Below, piece after piece: positions 26,318 to 35,634 of a stretch of DNA of 64,000 nucleotides. This DNA comes from Streptomyces hundungensis (lineage in GTDB: Bacteria; Actinomycetota; Actinomycetes; Streptomycetales; Streptomycetaceae). Made by a program: the position numbers and the translations under genes. Position 1 is the stretch's first letter; each line of letters opens with the position of its first letter. The stretch covers positions 7,626,001 through 7,690,000 of the forward strand of contig NZ_CP032698.1 in assembly GCF_003627815.1 (NCBI RefSeq), in the 5' to 3' direction. Below the pieces are notes generated by a model. The model did not search any database. It was not told the origin of the DNA and saw only the letters and a list, made by a program, of their open reading frames with translations.

Positions 26318-27508
26318 TCAGGCGGACGGGACGCGGAGCAGCAGGGCGTCGCCCTGGCCGCCGCCGCCACACAGCGCCGCCGCGCCGAGACCGCCGCCGC
26401 GCCGACGCAGCTCGTAAGCGAGGTGGACGATGAGCCGTGCGCCGGACGCGCCGATGGGGTGGCCGAGAGCGATGGCCCCGCCGTCCACGTTCACGATCTT
26501 CGGATTGACGCCCAACTGCTCGGTGGAGACGATGCCGACGGCGGAGAACGCCTCGTTGATCTCCACCAGGTCCAGGTCGGACGCCTCCAGTTTGGCCTTG
26601 GCCAGCGCGGCCAGGATCGCGTTCGACGGCTGCTCGTGCAGGCTCGCGTCCGGCCCGGCCACCACGCCGTGGGCGCCGATCTCGGCGATCCAGGGCAGGC
26701 CCAGCTCCTCGGCCTTGGCTTTGCTCGCCACCACCACGGCCGCGGCGCCGTCGGAGATCTGGGACGCCGTGCCCGCCGTGATGGTGCCGTCGGCGCTGTA
26801 AACGGGACGCAGCTTCGACAGGACCTCGACGGTGGTGTCGGGACGTACGCCCTCGTCGGTGTCGCACACCACCGGGTCGCCCTTGCGCTGCGGGACCGAC
26901 ACCGGGGCGATCTCCTCGGCGAACCGGCCGGCGGCGGCCGCGGCGGCGGCCCGCTGGTGCGAGGCCGCCGCGAAGGCGTCCTGCTTCTCGCGGGTCACCC
27001 CGGCGTACCGACTGTTGTAGTTCTCGGTGGAGACACCCATGCCCACCTGGTCGAAGGCGCAGAACAGCCCGTCGTGGATCATGTGGTCGATCAGCGACAC
27101 ATCGCCGGCCTTGAAGCCCGCGCGCGACTTGGGAAGCACATGCGGAGCCTGCGACATGGACTCCTGCCCGCCCGCCACGACGAGGTCGAACTCACCGGCC
27201 CGGATCAGCTGGTCGGCCAGCGCGATCGAGTCGAGCCCGGAGAGACACACCTTGTTGACGGTCAGTGCCGGGACGCTCATCGGGATGCCGGCGGCGACCG
27301 CGGCCTGGCGCGCCGGGATCTGGCCGGCGCCCGCGGTGAGCACCTGCCCCATGATCGTGTACTCCACCTGCTCGGGCGCCACCCCCGCCTTCTCCAGGGC
27401 CGCCCTGATCGCGATGGCCCCGAGCTGGGCACCGGAGAAGTCCTTCAGCGCCCCGAGCAGGCGGCCGGTGGGGGTACGGGCCCCAGCCAGGATGACGGAA
27501 CCGGACAC
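26318..27508 (-). CDS. Acetyl-CoA C-acetyltransferase (thiolase)
   Basis: A 396-residue type II thiolase that condenses two acetyl-CoA to acetoacetyl-CoA or cleaves the reverse. The start is a GTG ([17 protein letters not shown]). Catalytic residues are visible: the acyl-accepting Cys in NKVCLSGL near residue 88, the His in [10 protein letters not shown], and the second Cys in the CGGGGQGDA motif near the C-terminus. NEAFS is also present. It is separated from the exporter by a strong terminator and is probably general metabolism rather than part of cluster 1. Confidence 0.95.
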   Translation of the reverse strand: MSGSVILAGARTPTGRLLGALKDFSGAQLGAIAIRAALEKAGVAPEQVEYTIMGQVLTAGAGQIPARQAAVAAGIPMSVPALTVNKVCLSGLDSIALADQLIRAGEFDLVVAGGQESMSQAPHVLPKSRAGFKAGDVSLIDHMIHDGLFCAFDQVGMGVSTENYNSRYAGVTREKQDAFAAASHQRAAAAAAAGRFAEEIAPVSVPQRKGDPVVCDTDEGVRPDTTVEVLSKLRPVYSADGTITAGTASQISDGAAAVVVASKAKAEELGLPWIAEIGAHGVVAGPDASLHEQPSNAILAALAKAKLEASDLDLVEINEAFSAVGIVSTEQLGVNPKIVNVDGGAIALGHPIGASGARLIVHLAYELRRRGGGLGAAALCGGGGQGDALLLRVPSA

Positions 27509-27992
27509 GATGTCCTCCGTGAGTAGAAGTTGTGGACCACAACACCGTTACGTTACCCATGAGTTGGGCCCCCGAAGAGTGCCCTCCGGTTGTGTGAGCG
27601 AGGGCACAGCCGGCGAGGACGCCCCGGGCACGACACCGCCTGGAACGCTCCGCAGGCCGACCATGAAGACGGCCTTCCCCCTCCACGGTACGACGGGGGG
27701 CGGTCCATACGCGGCACATGCGCGACACATGCGCGGCCCCGCCCCGGCCTGCTCCGGAGGGCGTCAGGCATCACGGCCCTGGACGGTGGGCGATGCGATC
27801 TCGCCGCGTAAGGCAGAGACAGGCTGTCACCCTCACCTCGGGCCGAAGTGTGAGCCTGAGGTGTGACTGCGCTCGGCACGTCTGCGCCTCATGGGGGAGG
27901 CGAGCCCGATCCGGCGAGGGATGTGTACGGATGGGGTGGCCTGACAGCCTCTGAGGTGTCAAGGCAAGCCCCCGCACAAGGAGTTGACCCCC
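27509..27992. other. Gene-free gap upstream of the thiolase and a membrane protein
   Basis: About 480 bp between two divergent genes. It should contain the promoters of both. Short open frames here lack ribosome sites and recognisable features. CAAGGAG at 27977-27983 is the ribosome site of the rightward gene. I see no repeat or RNA gene. Confidence 0.5.
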
Positions 27993-28535
27993 ATGACCAC
28001 CATCGCGCCGACACCGCCGGCCCCCTCCCTCTCGCCCCGCGTGATCACGCCCGCCGTCTCTCCGAGGGCCCGGCGCCTGGCATCGGCGGCCGTGTGGGTG
28101 TCCCTGCCCTCCGCGCTCTGGCGGTTCGCCGTGGTGCTGGGTCTCCCGCTGGGGATCGGCGACTCGGAGTACGACGCGATGCTCATCCCCGGATGGGGCT
28201 ACCTCGTGCTGCCGCTGCTGTGCGCTGCCCAGGAGGGTCTTGCCTGGCTGACGTTGGGACTGGTGAGGCCCTGGGGCGAGGTGTGGCCGCGGTGGATACC
28301 GCGCCTGGGAGGCCGCCGCATCCCCGTGGCCGCAGCGGTGGTGCCCGCGGCGCTGGGCGCGGTCGCCTGCACGGTCTACGGCGTGCTGTTCGTCTGGACG
28401 ACGCTCCACGGCGAAATGGAGATCACGCGGTGGGGCAATTGGCTGATGAACATCTGCTACGTGCCGCTGGTGGCGTGGGGCCCGCTGCTGGGCGTGGTCA
28501 CCGTCCACTACTACCGACGCCGCACCCGCGGCTGA
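27993..28535 (+). CDS. Small integral membrane protein, four predicted helices
   Basis: A 180-residue protein starting at ATG 27993 behind CAAGGAG; an in-frame TTG at 27984 overlaps the ribosome site and is less likely. After a Pro/Ser-rich cytoplasmic start come four hydrophobic stretches: ASAAVWVSLPSALWRFAVVLG, YLVLPLLCAAQEGLAWLTLGL, PVAAAVVPAALGAVACTVYGV, and NICYVPLVAWGPLLGVVTV. It ends in HYYRRRTRG. I do not recognise the family; similar proteins occur as stand-alone genes in Streptomyces. No neighbour suggests a role. Confidence 0.7.
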   Translation: MTTIAPTPPAPSLSPRVITPAVSPRARRLASAAVWVSLPSALWRFAVVLGLPLGIGDSEYDAMLIPGWGYLVLPLLCAAQEGLAWLTLGLVRPWGEVWPRWIPRLGGRRIPVAAAVVPAALGAVACTVYGVLFVWTTLHGEMEITRWGNWLMNICYVPLVAWGPLLGVVTVHYYRRRTRG

Positions 28536-28840
28536 TTCGAGTGCGCGACCGAACCAATCGCCTCGCGACGCCTGCACGGTACTTCTCGGGGCTGGGAGGA
28601 GTGCCAACTGTCGGCTGCTGGTTCGTTGAGGCCAGTGTCCGAGGAGCAGGCTGTCCCGTACCGCGGCGGCCTTGTGCGTGTCGAGGATGGCGCCGAGACC
28701 ATCATCTTCGCCGGCGAAGTCCACCGAGCCGGGGGCTCTCACCTGCGAGATGTCACAACTCCCGTATGGCTGCGCACAGTTATTGGTGTGAGTGGTTGCC
28801 GGCCTGACGTGCGGTACGGACCGAGCAGGGAGAGAGCACA
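28536..28840. other. Short gap without visible gene
   Basis: About 300 bp before the sigma-factor operon. AGGGAGAG just upstream of 28841 is the ribosome site of the next gene. I see no clear promoter, repeat or RNA gene, though the operon promoter must be here. Confidence 0.4.
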
Positions 28841-29089
28841 GTGGATCCAGTGGTGGCCGGGGCGGTGGTGACTGTGTGCGCCAGTGTGGTGAGCGGCGTG
28901 GTCAAGATCGTCCACAGCCGCGTCGTCGCGCGGGTTGAGCTGGCCCGCATCGCTGACGACGGGCAGACGCGGCGCCTGCGGGCTGTCTGCGCTGAGGGCT
29001 TCAACCGGCCGGTGCCCCAGGGGCCCGGCCGACCTGCGGATGCGGTCATGGCAGGGGGTGGCGGTGATGGAGGAAGCCATGAGCAGTGA
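28841..29089 (+). CDS. Small membrane-anchored protein upstream of an ECF sigma factor
   Basis: An 82-residue reading frame from a GTG with AGGGAGAG upstream. It begins MDPVVAGAVVTVCASVVSGV (GTG read as Met), a single hydrophobic helix, followed by a basic segment (VHSRVVARVELARI) and a Gly-rich tail. Its 3' end overlaps the sigma-factor start by 11 bp, which argues for co-translation. It has no known family to me. It could be a small membrane anchor or an anti-sigma-like partner, but the length is short for a normal anti-sigma factor and no zinc motif is present. Confidence 0.55.
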   Translation: MDPVVAGAVVTVCASVVSGVVKIVHSRVVARVELARIADDGQTRRLRAVCAEGFNRPVPQGPGRPADAVMAGGGGDGGSHEQ

Positions 29090-29648
29090 GGTCGGCGTGG
29101 CCGTAAGGGTGGAAGCGGCCACGGTTCCCACGCCGGGCCGGGAGCTGGCCGAGGAACTGCACGGTGACCAATACCCGGCCCTGGTGCGCTTTCTGCTGTT
29201 CAACGGCGCATCGTGGAGCGAGGCGCAGGACGCCGCGCAGGATGCCTTCACGCAGATGTGCGCCCCCGGCCTCTCGGTTGTCCACCCCAAGGCATGGTTG
29301 CGCACGGTGGCATGGCGGTGCTGGGTCCGTCAGCAGGTGCGGCCTGAGGACAGCTGCGCCGATCTGCCCGAACCGCCTGTGAATCACCAGTGGCACACGC
29401 CGGTGCAGGCCGCCGAGATCGGCGACGAGCAACGGAGCGTCATCGCCATGCTGCTGGCGCTCCCCGCGAAGCAGCGAGCCGCCATGGCCTGGTACCTCGA
29501 CGGTTTCACCACGGAGGAGAGCGCCCGTGCCATGGGCACGACGCAAGACGCCGTCCGTCAAAACCTCAGCCGTGCCCGCGCTGCGCTCAAGGCATCGCTG
29601 GGGCTGAGCAAGCAGGAGCCCGACGATGATCGAGGAGGCAAGCGATGA
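29079..29648 (+). CDS. ECF-type RNA polymerase sigma factor
   Basis: A 189-residue sigma-70-family protein, starting at ATG 29079 with GGAGG five bases before it. Region 2 is seen in LVRFLLFNGASWSEAQDAAQDAFTQM and WLRTVAWRCWVRQQV. Region 4 is seen in LLALPAKQRAAMAWYLDGFTTEESARAMGTTQDAVRQNLSRARAAL, the helix-turn-helix that reads the -35 element; in the first quoted stretch, DAAQDAF is the usual DxxQxxF signature. The stop overlaps the next gene as ATGA. No classical zinc anti-sigma factor follows, so activity is probably controlled by the flanking proteins or by expression. Confidence 0.88.
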   Translation: MSSEVGVAVRVEAATVPTPGRELAEELHGDQYPALVRFLLFNGASWSEAQDAAQDAFTQMCAPGLSVVHPKAWLRTVAWRCWVRQQVRPEDSCADLPEPPVNHQWHTPVQAAEIGDEQRSVIAMLLALPAKQRAAMAWYLDGFTTEESARAMGTTQDAVRQNLSRARAALKASLGLSKQEPDDDRGGKR

Positions 29649-30601
29649 GGATCCCGCTGGACCAGCCCGCCGACGATCTGGTACTCGACGAGCTGCTGGC
29701 CGTGGCCAAGGATGTGCTGGACACCGCGGTGAGGGACCGGTTGGCCGCGCAAGGCGGCGTGCCTGATCTGCGTGACCCTGACCTGGCGTTGGATCGGCTG
29801 TTGGTGTCCGCGCACCGGGAGACGGGCACGGCCATCGCGATCCGCTGCGAACTGGAACACAGGTTCAGCGTGGACAATCAGGGCTTCGCGCGTATGCGCG
29901 CCCGTGCCGCTCGCGGTCTCAAGAGCCGTCCTGCTGCCCTGCGGCTCAAGTATCGCGACGCGGCGCGGCGCATCCTGGCCCGCTACTGGCCCAGCGATCT
30001 GGATGTGGCTCTGGGGCTGGCGGTGGAGCTGCTGGAGCGGCTGACGACTTGGGAGCAGGACATCTCCTTCGCCGTCCACGATGTGGTCGACGAGGTGGGT
30101 GCGCGCCTCGGGGAAGTGCTGTTGCTCCCCAATCCCTGGACCGCCGATGCGCAGGAGGTGCCGCAGGGCTACCTGGGGTCGTTGGAGCGGCGCTTGTCGA
30201 CGCCGGCGGACGAGTTGTTCCTTCTTGTCTACCGGGCCCGGCAGATGTTCGACGAGGAACTGGTTCCCTTGTTGCGCGCCGATATCTCCTGGGGGGACGG
30301 CGGGTTGAGCATGGTGGCCCAAGACCTCGTGGACGACTTGGAATATGCCCGCCGTACGGCACGGAAGCTGGCCCGTACTCGGGCCGAAGTAGAGGCGGCG
30401 CGCAGTGACTTCACCGGAGCCGACCTGCGCGACACTGATCTCGAAGGCGTTTCGTTGAAGGGTGTCCTGTGGGACGCTACGACGTTCTGGCCCGCGCTGT
30501 GGGAAGCGCAGATCCGCCGGGCTTCAACTCCCCGAGGGGACGATGGCGTTCTCGTGGTGGCGGTGGAACCGCAAGAAAGCGCTGTCCCCGCCGATGTGTA
30601 G
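29645..30601 (+). CDS. Sigma-factor partner, 318 aa, with pentapeptide-like C-terminus
   Basis: A 318-residue soluble-looking protein whose ATG overlaps the sigma-factor stop. It is mostly helical and rich in Leu/Arg/Glu, with many paired charges. Near residues 258-275 it has DFTGADLRDTDLEGVSLKGV, four pentapeptide-type repeats (A/D-D/N-L-x-x), and then WDATTFWP. No transmembrane helix is visible. The tight coupling suggests that it controls or works with the sigma factor. I do not recognise the main domain. Confidence 0.65.
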   Translation: MRIPLDQPADDLVLDELLAVAKDVLDTAVRDRLAAQGGVPDLRDPDLALDRLLVSAHRETGTAIAIRCELEHRFSVDNQGFARMRARAARGLKSRPAALRLKYRDAARRILARYWPSDLDVALGLAVELLERLTTWEQDISFAVHDVVDEVGARLGEVLLLPNPWTADAQEVPQGYLGSLERRLSTPADELFLLVYRARQMFDEELVPLLRADISWGDGGLSMVAQDLVDDLEYARRTARKLARTRAEVEAARSDFTGADLRDTDLEGVSLKGVLWDATTFWPALWEAQIRRASTPRGDDGVLVVAVEPQESAVPADV

Positions 30602-30764
30602 GACCCAAGCGCGCAGTGGCGCAGGCCGAGCGGGTACGACGACGTGTGGCCAGGACGTCGCGGGTCCGGAAGCCGGGGGAGAGATTGCTGAGCTGGCCGG
30701 CCCGTTCGAGGGGCTCTGATTGGCTCAGGGACGGTGTCACCCAAGGCGGAGAGCTGCTGGAGTA

Positions 30765-32243
30765 CTAGGTCTGCTTCGTCTTACCGGCCAGCCTCGGCGA
30801 GAGGTCCTTGGCGAGGGCGGCGGCGCCGGAACAGTCGGTGGTGTGGTCCGGCTCGTCTTCGACGACCGCGGCGTAGCCGCCGGGGGTGTGCCAGCTGACC
30901 TCGCACTGCCGGTCGTAGTGGTCCGCGTAGGCCGAGCCGGAGTCCAGGGCGGTCAGGTCGAGCTTGCTCAAGTCCTGCGGCGCCTTGCGGTCGGAGATCA
31001 TCTGGAACGGGGACTTGGAGTAGGCGAGCGTCATCGAGCTCTTGTTGTTCGTCGTCGCCGGACCCAGCCTCCAGGTGCAGGTCTGCACCGCTGCGGAGCC
31101 GTCGGTGAAGTCGTCGTGCTGCCCCACGCTGGTGAGCTGGTTGCGCTGGAGGAAGTCGTACGTGCTCAGATCGCACGGGTCGCCGCTCCAGGCCGCCGCC
31201 GTGCTCGTCGGTGCCGATCCCGCCGCTCCCGCTCCGCCCTGGCCGGACGGGTGTTGGAACGACAGCGTGGCCCAGGCGGCGGCGCCGACAGCCAGCGACG
31301 TGGCCGCGGCCACGAGTGCCCGACGGCGCACAGGCCGGGGCGCGGTGCGCACCCCGGCGGTCGTGTGCTCCCGCAGCACGAGCGTTTCGCTGCGCCGTTC
31401 GCTGACCATCGCGGCCACCCCGGCGGGCAGCCACTGGGTGTCCTCGGCCGAGGTCGCCAGGTGGCGCAGCACCTCCGAGACCAGCGGACGCCTCCCGGGC
31501 TCCGCGGCCAGGCAGATCCGGACGAGATCTGCCAGCTCCTCGGGTACCCCGTCGAGGTCGGGGGCCTCGTGGACCGTCCGGTAGAGGATGACGTCCGGGC
31601 GGCCCTGCCCGTAGGGGTTGTGCCCGGTGGCAGCGAAGGCGAGGACGCAGCCGAGCGAGAAGACGTCGGAGGCCGGCCCGGTCGGCTCGCCCCGAGCCTG
31701 CTCCGGCGACATGTAGCCGGGTGTGCCGATCACCGCCCCGGTGTGCTGGCCGCCGTCGAGGGCACGGGCGATGCCGAAGTCGATGACGCGGGGGCCGTCG
31801 TCGGCGACGATGACGTTGCCGGGCTTCAGGTCGCGGTGGACCAGGTCGGCGGCGTGGATCGCGGCCAGTCCTTCGGCCAGGCCGGAGCCAAGCACCCGGA
31901 GTGCCCGTTCGGGCAGCCGTCCGGTGTCCCGGATCACCTGGTGCAGCGAGGGTCCGGGGATGTAGGCGGTGACCAGCCAGGGCCGTACGGCGTCGGTGTC
32001 CGCGTCCACCACCTGCGCCGTGTAGAAGCCGCCCACCTTCCGCGCCGCACTGACCTCCAGGGCGAACCGGCGGCGGAATTCAGCGTCGTGCGCGAGCTCG
32101 GCAGCCACGACCTTGACCGCTACCAGCCGCCCGCCCGGCGAGCGCCCGAGGAAGACCTCGCCCATTCCACCCCGGCCGAGCCGCCGCACCAGCTCGTACG
32201 GTCCGACGTGACGGGGATCCGCCCCGTCCAGCGGCTCGGTCAC
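30765..32243 (-). CDS. Membrane Ser/Thr protein kinase with extracytoplasmic domain
   Basis: A 492-residue kinase starting at a GTG that overlaps the stop of the upstream pseudokinase gene (GTGA). All catalytic elements are present: glycine loop GRGGMGEVFLG, beta-3 Lys in VAVKVV, HRDLKPGN, DFG (VIDFGIARA), and GTPGYMSPEQ in the activation segment. A membrane helix follows near residues 306-328, then a C-terminal outside domain of about 150 residues with cysteines (GDPCDLSTYDFL, QTCTWRLG, DRQCEVSW, TTDCSG). That layout resembles the DUF3558-like or PknB-associated sensor tails of Streptomyces kinases. It is the active member of a coupled pair. Confidence 0.92.
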   Translation of the reverse strand: MTEPLDGADPRHVGPYELVRRLGRGGMGEVFLGRSPGGRLVAVKVVAAELAHDAEFRRRFALEVSAARKVGGFYTAQVVDADTDAVRPWLVTAYIPGPSLHQVIRDTGRLPERALRVLGSGLAEGLAAIHAADLVHRDLKPGNVIVADDGPRVIDFGIARALDGGQHTGAVIGTPGYMSPEQARGEPTGPASDVFSLGCVLAFAATGHNPYGQGRPDVILYRTVHEAPDLDGVPEELADLVRICLAAEPGRRPLVSEVLRHLATSAEDTQWLPAGVAAMVSERRSETLVLREHTTAGVRTAPRPVRRRALVAAATSLAVGAAAWATLSFQHPSGQGGAGAAGSAPTSTAAAWSGDPCDLSTYDFLQRNQLTSVGQHDDFTDGSAAVQTCTWRLGPATTNNKSSMTLAYSKSPFQMISDRKAPQDLSKLDLTALDSGSAYADHYDRQCEVSWHTPGGYAAVVEDEPDHTTDCSGAAALAKDLSPRLAGKTKQT

Positions 32244-34297
32244 GCGACCGGCCGGATCTGGACCGCGGCCAGCAGTTCGGCGGTGTCGGTGCACGTGGCG
32301 ATCGTTTTGCCGTCGGGGCCGAACGCCACGAGGTCGGTGCCGGTGCGCCCCGTCGTCACCGGCGTCTGCCGGCCGGAAGGCAGGGCCCAGATCGCCAGCC
32401 CACCGCCCACGGAGCCGGCCCCGGCCAGCATTTTCCCGTCGGGGCTGAGGGACAGCGACTGGTAGCGCGACTTGAGCTCGGCGAGGGTGGTGGTCAGCCT
32501 TCTGGAGGCCGTGTCCCAGGCGGCGATGCCCCCGTACGCCCCGTACAGCGTCCGGCCGTCCGGGGCGTAGGCGAGGGCGGTGACACCGAAGAGGTCCGTC
32601 TTCTCGAGGGCGAGTGTGGCGATCGGGGCGAAGGAGGCGGTGTCGAAGAGGTCGACCGCCCCCTTCAGCTCGCTCCCGTACCCGACGGCCAGCACCTTGC
32701 CGTCCGGACTGAACACGACGCTGCCCGCCCGGCCGAAGGTTCCGTTCGAACCCGGACCGACCGGCAGGAAGGCGAGCTGCTTACCCGAACTCACCTCCCA
32801 CACCACGGCCTTGCCGATGCTGTCGCGCCCGTCCCGGCCCAGCGCCACCCGCCGTCCGTCCGGGCTGAACGCCACGGTGTGAGCCTGCGCCATCAGATTC
32901 CCCTCGGAAGGGCAGGACAGCGTCAGCACCTCACGGCGGGAGGCGACGTTCCAGAGCGTGACGGCCACCCTCCCGTGCTCACGGGCCTGTGGTTCCCCGC
33001 TGCCCGGGTCGGGCGGCAGGGGGTAGACGGCGGCCAGCATGCCGTCGGCAGGGCTGAACGCCAGGGCGGACACGTAGCCCAAGGCGCGGTCGAACGCGAT
33101 CTCCCCGGTCTTGGTCCGCGCGACCGGGTCGATCAGGACCACCTTGTTCAGCGCACCGACTGCCAGGAGCTTGCCGTCCGGGCTGTAGGCGAGACTCCGG
33201 GAGTTGGTGTCGTTGCGGCCCAGCTCGATCGTGGTGGCCGGGCCGAGCCGCACGGCCTCGGGCGCGGAGGCTCCGTCCACGGCCGGTGGTGTGCCCGTCG
33301 GCCTCGGTGTCCCGGGGGCGTCGCCCGCGCCGAGCCGGATCCCGACCGGTACGCCCACCAGGCCGATGACCCCGGCCCCCGCGGCCAGCAGGAGCGCGCG
33401 CCGGCCCGGCCCCCGTGCCGCGCCGTGCACCCCGGCCTGTTCCTTGCGCTCCCCGACCATCCCCGCGACAGCCGACGGCAGCCATGCGTCCGGCGGGTTC
33501 CCGGCCAGGCTCCGCAGGACCTCACCCACCGGCGGCCGCTGGGCCGGGTCCTTGGCCAGACAGGATCGGATCAGGTCGCGCACCTCGGCGGGCACCCCGT
33601 CGAGGTCCGGCTCCCCGTAGACCACCCGGATCAGCGCGTCCGAACCGGACGCGGAGCCGAACGCGTTCCGCCCCGTCGCGGCGAAGACCAGCACCCCGCC
33701 GAGTGCGAACACGTCCGAGGCCGGAAGCGTCGTACCGGTCCGCACCTGCTCCGGCGCCAGGAAGATGCCACCCGGGGCGGCGGCGACCGTACGGGAGGGG
33801 TGCGCCGCGTCCCACAGGCGGGCGAGGGCGAAGTCGGTCAGGCGTGGACCGTCATCGGCGAGGATCACGTCGCCCGGGGTGAGGCCGCCGTGGAGCAGAC
33901 CGGCCGCGTGCACCCCCGCCAGCGCCTCCGCCAGACCCGACCCCAGGGCCCGGACCGCCTCCACCGGCAGGGGCCCGTGCACCGTCACCGCCTCCCGCAA
34001 CGACGGGCCCGCGATGTACTCGCTGGCCAGCCAGGGCACGGCACCGTCCGCGGCACCGTCCACCACCTGCGCGGTGTGGAAGCTGCTCACGGCGCGCGCG
34101 GAGGCCACCAGTTCCTCGAACCGGCGCCGGAACTCGCCGTCGGCGGCCAGCTCCGGCGCGACCACCCGGACCGCGAGCAGCCGTCCACTGCGCGAGCGCC
34201 CGAGGAACACCGTCCCCAGCCCACCGCCCCCCAGCCTCCCCAGCAGCCGGTGGCCGCCCACCTCGCGTGGGTCACCCGCGCGCAAAGGCGCCGTCAT
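32240..34297 (-). CDS. Pseudokinase fused to WD40-type beta-propeller
   Basis: A 685-residue protein starting at ATG 34297 behind GGAGGGGAG. The N-terminal kinase fold keeps the glycine loop (GRLGGGGLGTVFLG) but lacks catalytic residues: the beta-3 Lys is Arg (LLAVRVV), the HRDLKPxN loop reads HGGLTPGD, and DFG reads DFA. A membrane helix (ALLLAAGAGVIGLVGVPVGI) lies near residue 330. The C-terminal half has repeated SPDGK/SPDGR blades (YSPDGKLLAVG, FSPDGRRVALG, FSPDGKVLAVG, YAPDGRTLYGA, LSPDGKMLAGA, FGPDGKTIAT), the mark of WD40/YVTN-like propellers, presumably outside. It may serve as sensor and allosteric partner of the active kinase encoded next. Confidence 0.9.
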   Translation of the reverse strand: MTAPLRAGDPREVGGHRLLGRLGGGGLGTVFLGRSRSGRLLAVRVVAPELAADGEFRRRFEELVASARAVSSFHTAQVVDGAADGAVPWLASEYIAGPSLREAVTVHGPLPVEAVRALGSGLAEALAGVHAAGLLHGGLTPGDVILADDGPRLTDFALARLWDAAHPSRTVAAAPGGIFLAPEQVRTGTTLPASDVFALGGVLVFAATGRNAFGSASGSDALIRVVYGEPDLDGVPAEVRDLIRSCLAKDPAQRPPVGEVLRSLAGNPPDAWLPSAVAGMVGERKEQAGVHGAARGPGRRALLLAAGAGVIGLVGVPVGIRLGAGDAPGTPRPTGTPPAVDGASAPEAVRLGPATTIELGRNDTNSRSLAYSPDGKLLAVGALNKVVLIDPVARTKTGEIAFDRALGYVSALAFSPADGMLAAVYPLPPDPGSGEPQAREHGRVAVTLWNVASRREVLTLSCPSEGNLMAQAHTVAFSPDGRRVALGRDGRDSIGKAVVWEVSSGKQLAFLPVGPGSNGTFGRAGSVVFSPDGKVLAVGYGSELKGAVDLFDTASFAPIATLALEKTDLFGVTALAYAPDGRTLYGAYGGIAAWDTASRRLTTTLAELKSRYQSLSLSPDGKMLAGAGSVGGGLAIWALPSGRQTPVTTGRTGTDLVAFGPDGKTIATCTDTAELLAAVQIRPVA

Positions 34298-34490
34298 CGC
34301 ACTCCCCTCCCCGGTCGTCCCGTGGCGCCCGGGTCTTCCGGACACCACACCCCCGCGGTGCCGTCACGTCGGCCGCCCTCGTCCCGCTTCGTCGCGCCTG
34401 CGGACACGAGCGACGTGGTGACGAACGGCACCGCACACGGGAGGGTAAGCGGGTACGGAGGGACCTGGCTTGGACGAATGTGACCTCAGG

Positions 34491-35387
34491 TCAGAGGGCG
34501 AGGGCGTCCTCGACCGGCCGGGTGGCCGTGGTCATCCGCCCGGGGGTGATCCCGGCCAGGGCCTGGAACTCGCGGCTGAGGTGCCCCTGGTCGTAATAGC
34601 CGCAGGCGGCCGAGAGCCCGGCGAGGCTGACGGTTCCGCCGGCGAGCAGCTCCGTCGCGCGACGGAACCGCAGCACCCGGGCCGCGGTCTTCGGCGTCAG
34701 TCCGACCTGCTGGGTGAACCGGCGGACCAGGTAGCTGCGGCTCCAGCCCACCTCCTCGGCGAGGCCGCCGACGGGGATCGAGCCGGCCGAGGCGGCCAGC
34801 CGGCGCCATACGTGGTCGACCTCGGGCGCGGGCGCGGGCCCCCGGTCGAGCCGGCCGAGCAGGACCGCGTCGAGCAGGTCGAACCGGGCGTCCCAGTCGG
34901 GGGTGGCCGCCATCCGCTCCACCAGGGCGTCGGTCCCCGGGCCCAGGACGCTGTCCAGCCGTACCACCTGGTTGGTCAACTCCCGCATGGGCAGGGCGAA
35001 CAGCCGGTAGGCACCGAGCGGCGTGAACTCGAGACGGATCACCTCTTGCCGGCCCCCGGGGTGTTCGCACAGTGCGGGCCGGTCCTCCATCCCCACCACC
35101 AGCGAGTTGATCCGCCCGGTTCCCGGTCCGGGCGTCCCAAGGCGGCGGACCTGGCTGAACGGTTCCGCCAGATCCACCGTCAGGACGACGTGCCCGGTGG
35201 GGACCATCCGCACCTGGTACGGCGGGGCCAGGTGCGAGTAACCGATGCGGCCGCGCATGTACGGCCGTAACCCGGGGTGCAGCGGGCGGGTCACCTGCCG
35301 CAACCCATCGGCCTCCGGGCCGCGGACGCCCTGGCCTGTCGTGCTGCCGCGTCCGACGCGATGATTCACGAGACGACCCCCAAACAT
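34491..35387 (-). CDS. AraC-family transcriptional regulator
   Basis: A 298-residue protein. The start is taken at the ATG at 35387 (MFGGRLVNHR); longer frames upstream look non-coding. The C-terminal 100 residues hold the two helix-turn-helix motifs of the AraC family: IPVGGLAEEVGWSRSYLVRRFTQQVGLTPK and VSLAGLSAACGYYDQGHLSREFQALAGITP. The N-terminal part contains DLAEPFSQVRRLG and LEFTPLGAYRLF, typical of the DUF6597-like AraC group. It diverges from an oxidoreductase relic at 35.6 kb, which may once have been its target. Confidence 0.9.
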   Translation of the reverse strand: MFGGRLVNHRVGRGSTTGQGVRGPEADGLRQVTRPLHPGLRPYMRGRIGYSHLAPPYQVRMVPTGHVVLTVDLAEPFSQVRRLGTPGPGTGRINSLVVGMEDRPALCEHPGGRQEVIRLEFTPLGAYRLFALPMRELTNQVVRLDSVLGPGTDALVERMAATPDWDARFDLLDAVLLGRLDRGPAPAPEVDHVWRRLAASAGSIPVGGLAEEVGWSRSYLVRRFTQQVGLTPKTAARVLRFRRATELLAGGTVSLAGLSAACGYYDQGHLSREFQALAGITPGRMTTATRPVEDALAL

Positions 35388-35605
35388 CAACGGCCCGCCG
35401 GGTGCGGCGCCTTGCTGTAGCCGGTGGTTGCACCCCCAGGGGCCCGGCGAGGGCGGCCGCCGTCGGACCGTAGAGCCGGTCAGCGCCGCTCCACTCGATG
35501 CTACGGCGTCCCGCCCGCGCCGGCCGACCGCGCCGGCCACGGAGACAGGCCAAGTCCCTTCCCTGCGAGCGGAGTTACGACAGTTGCCTCCCTACGCCCC
35601 GAGTT

Positions 35606-35623
35606 GGTCACCCCGGGGTGACC
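35606..35623. promoter_or_regulatory. 18-bp perfect palindrome upstream of AraC gene
   Basis: GGTCACCCCGGGGTGACC is a perfect palindrome. It lies about 220 bp upstream of the AraC-family gene and at the head of the truncated oxidoreductase. It could be an operator or a remnant one, or a small hairpin. There is no direct evidence for binding. Confidence 0.4.
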
Positions 35624-35634
35624 ATCGGCGCTGA

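Noticed and set aside
26318..27508. Thiolase as a member of cluster 1
   Set aside because: A strong bidirectional terminator separates it from the exporter. It is a housekeeping-type acetyl-CoA acetyltransferase, and no pathway step needs it.
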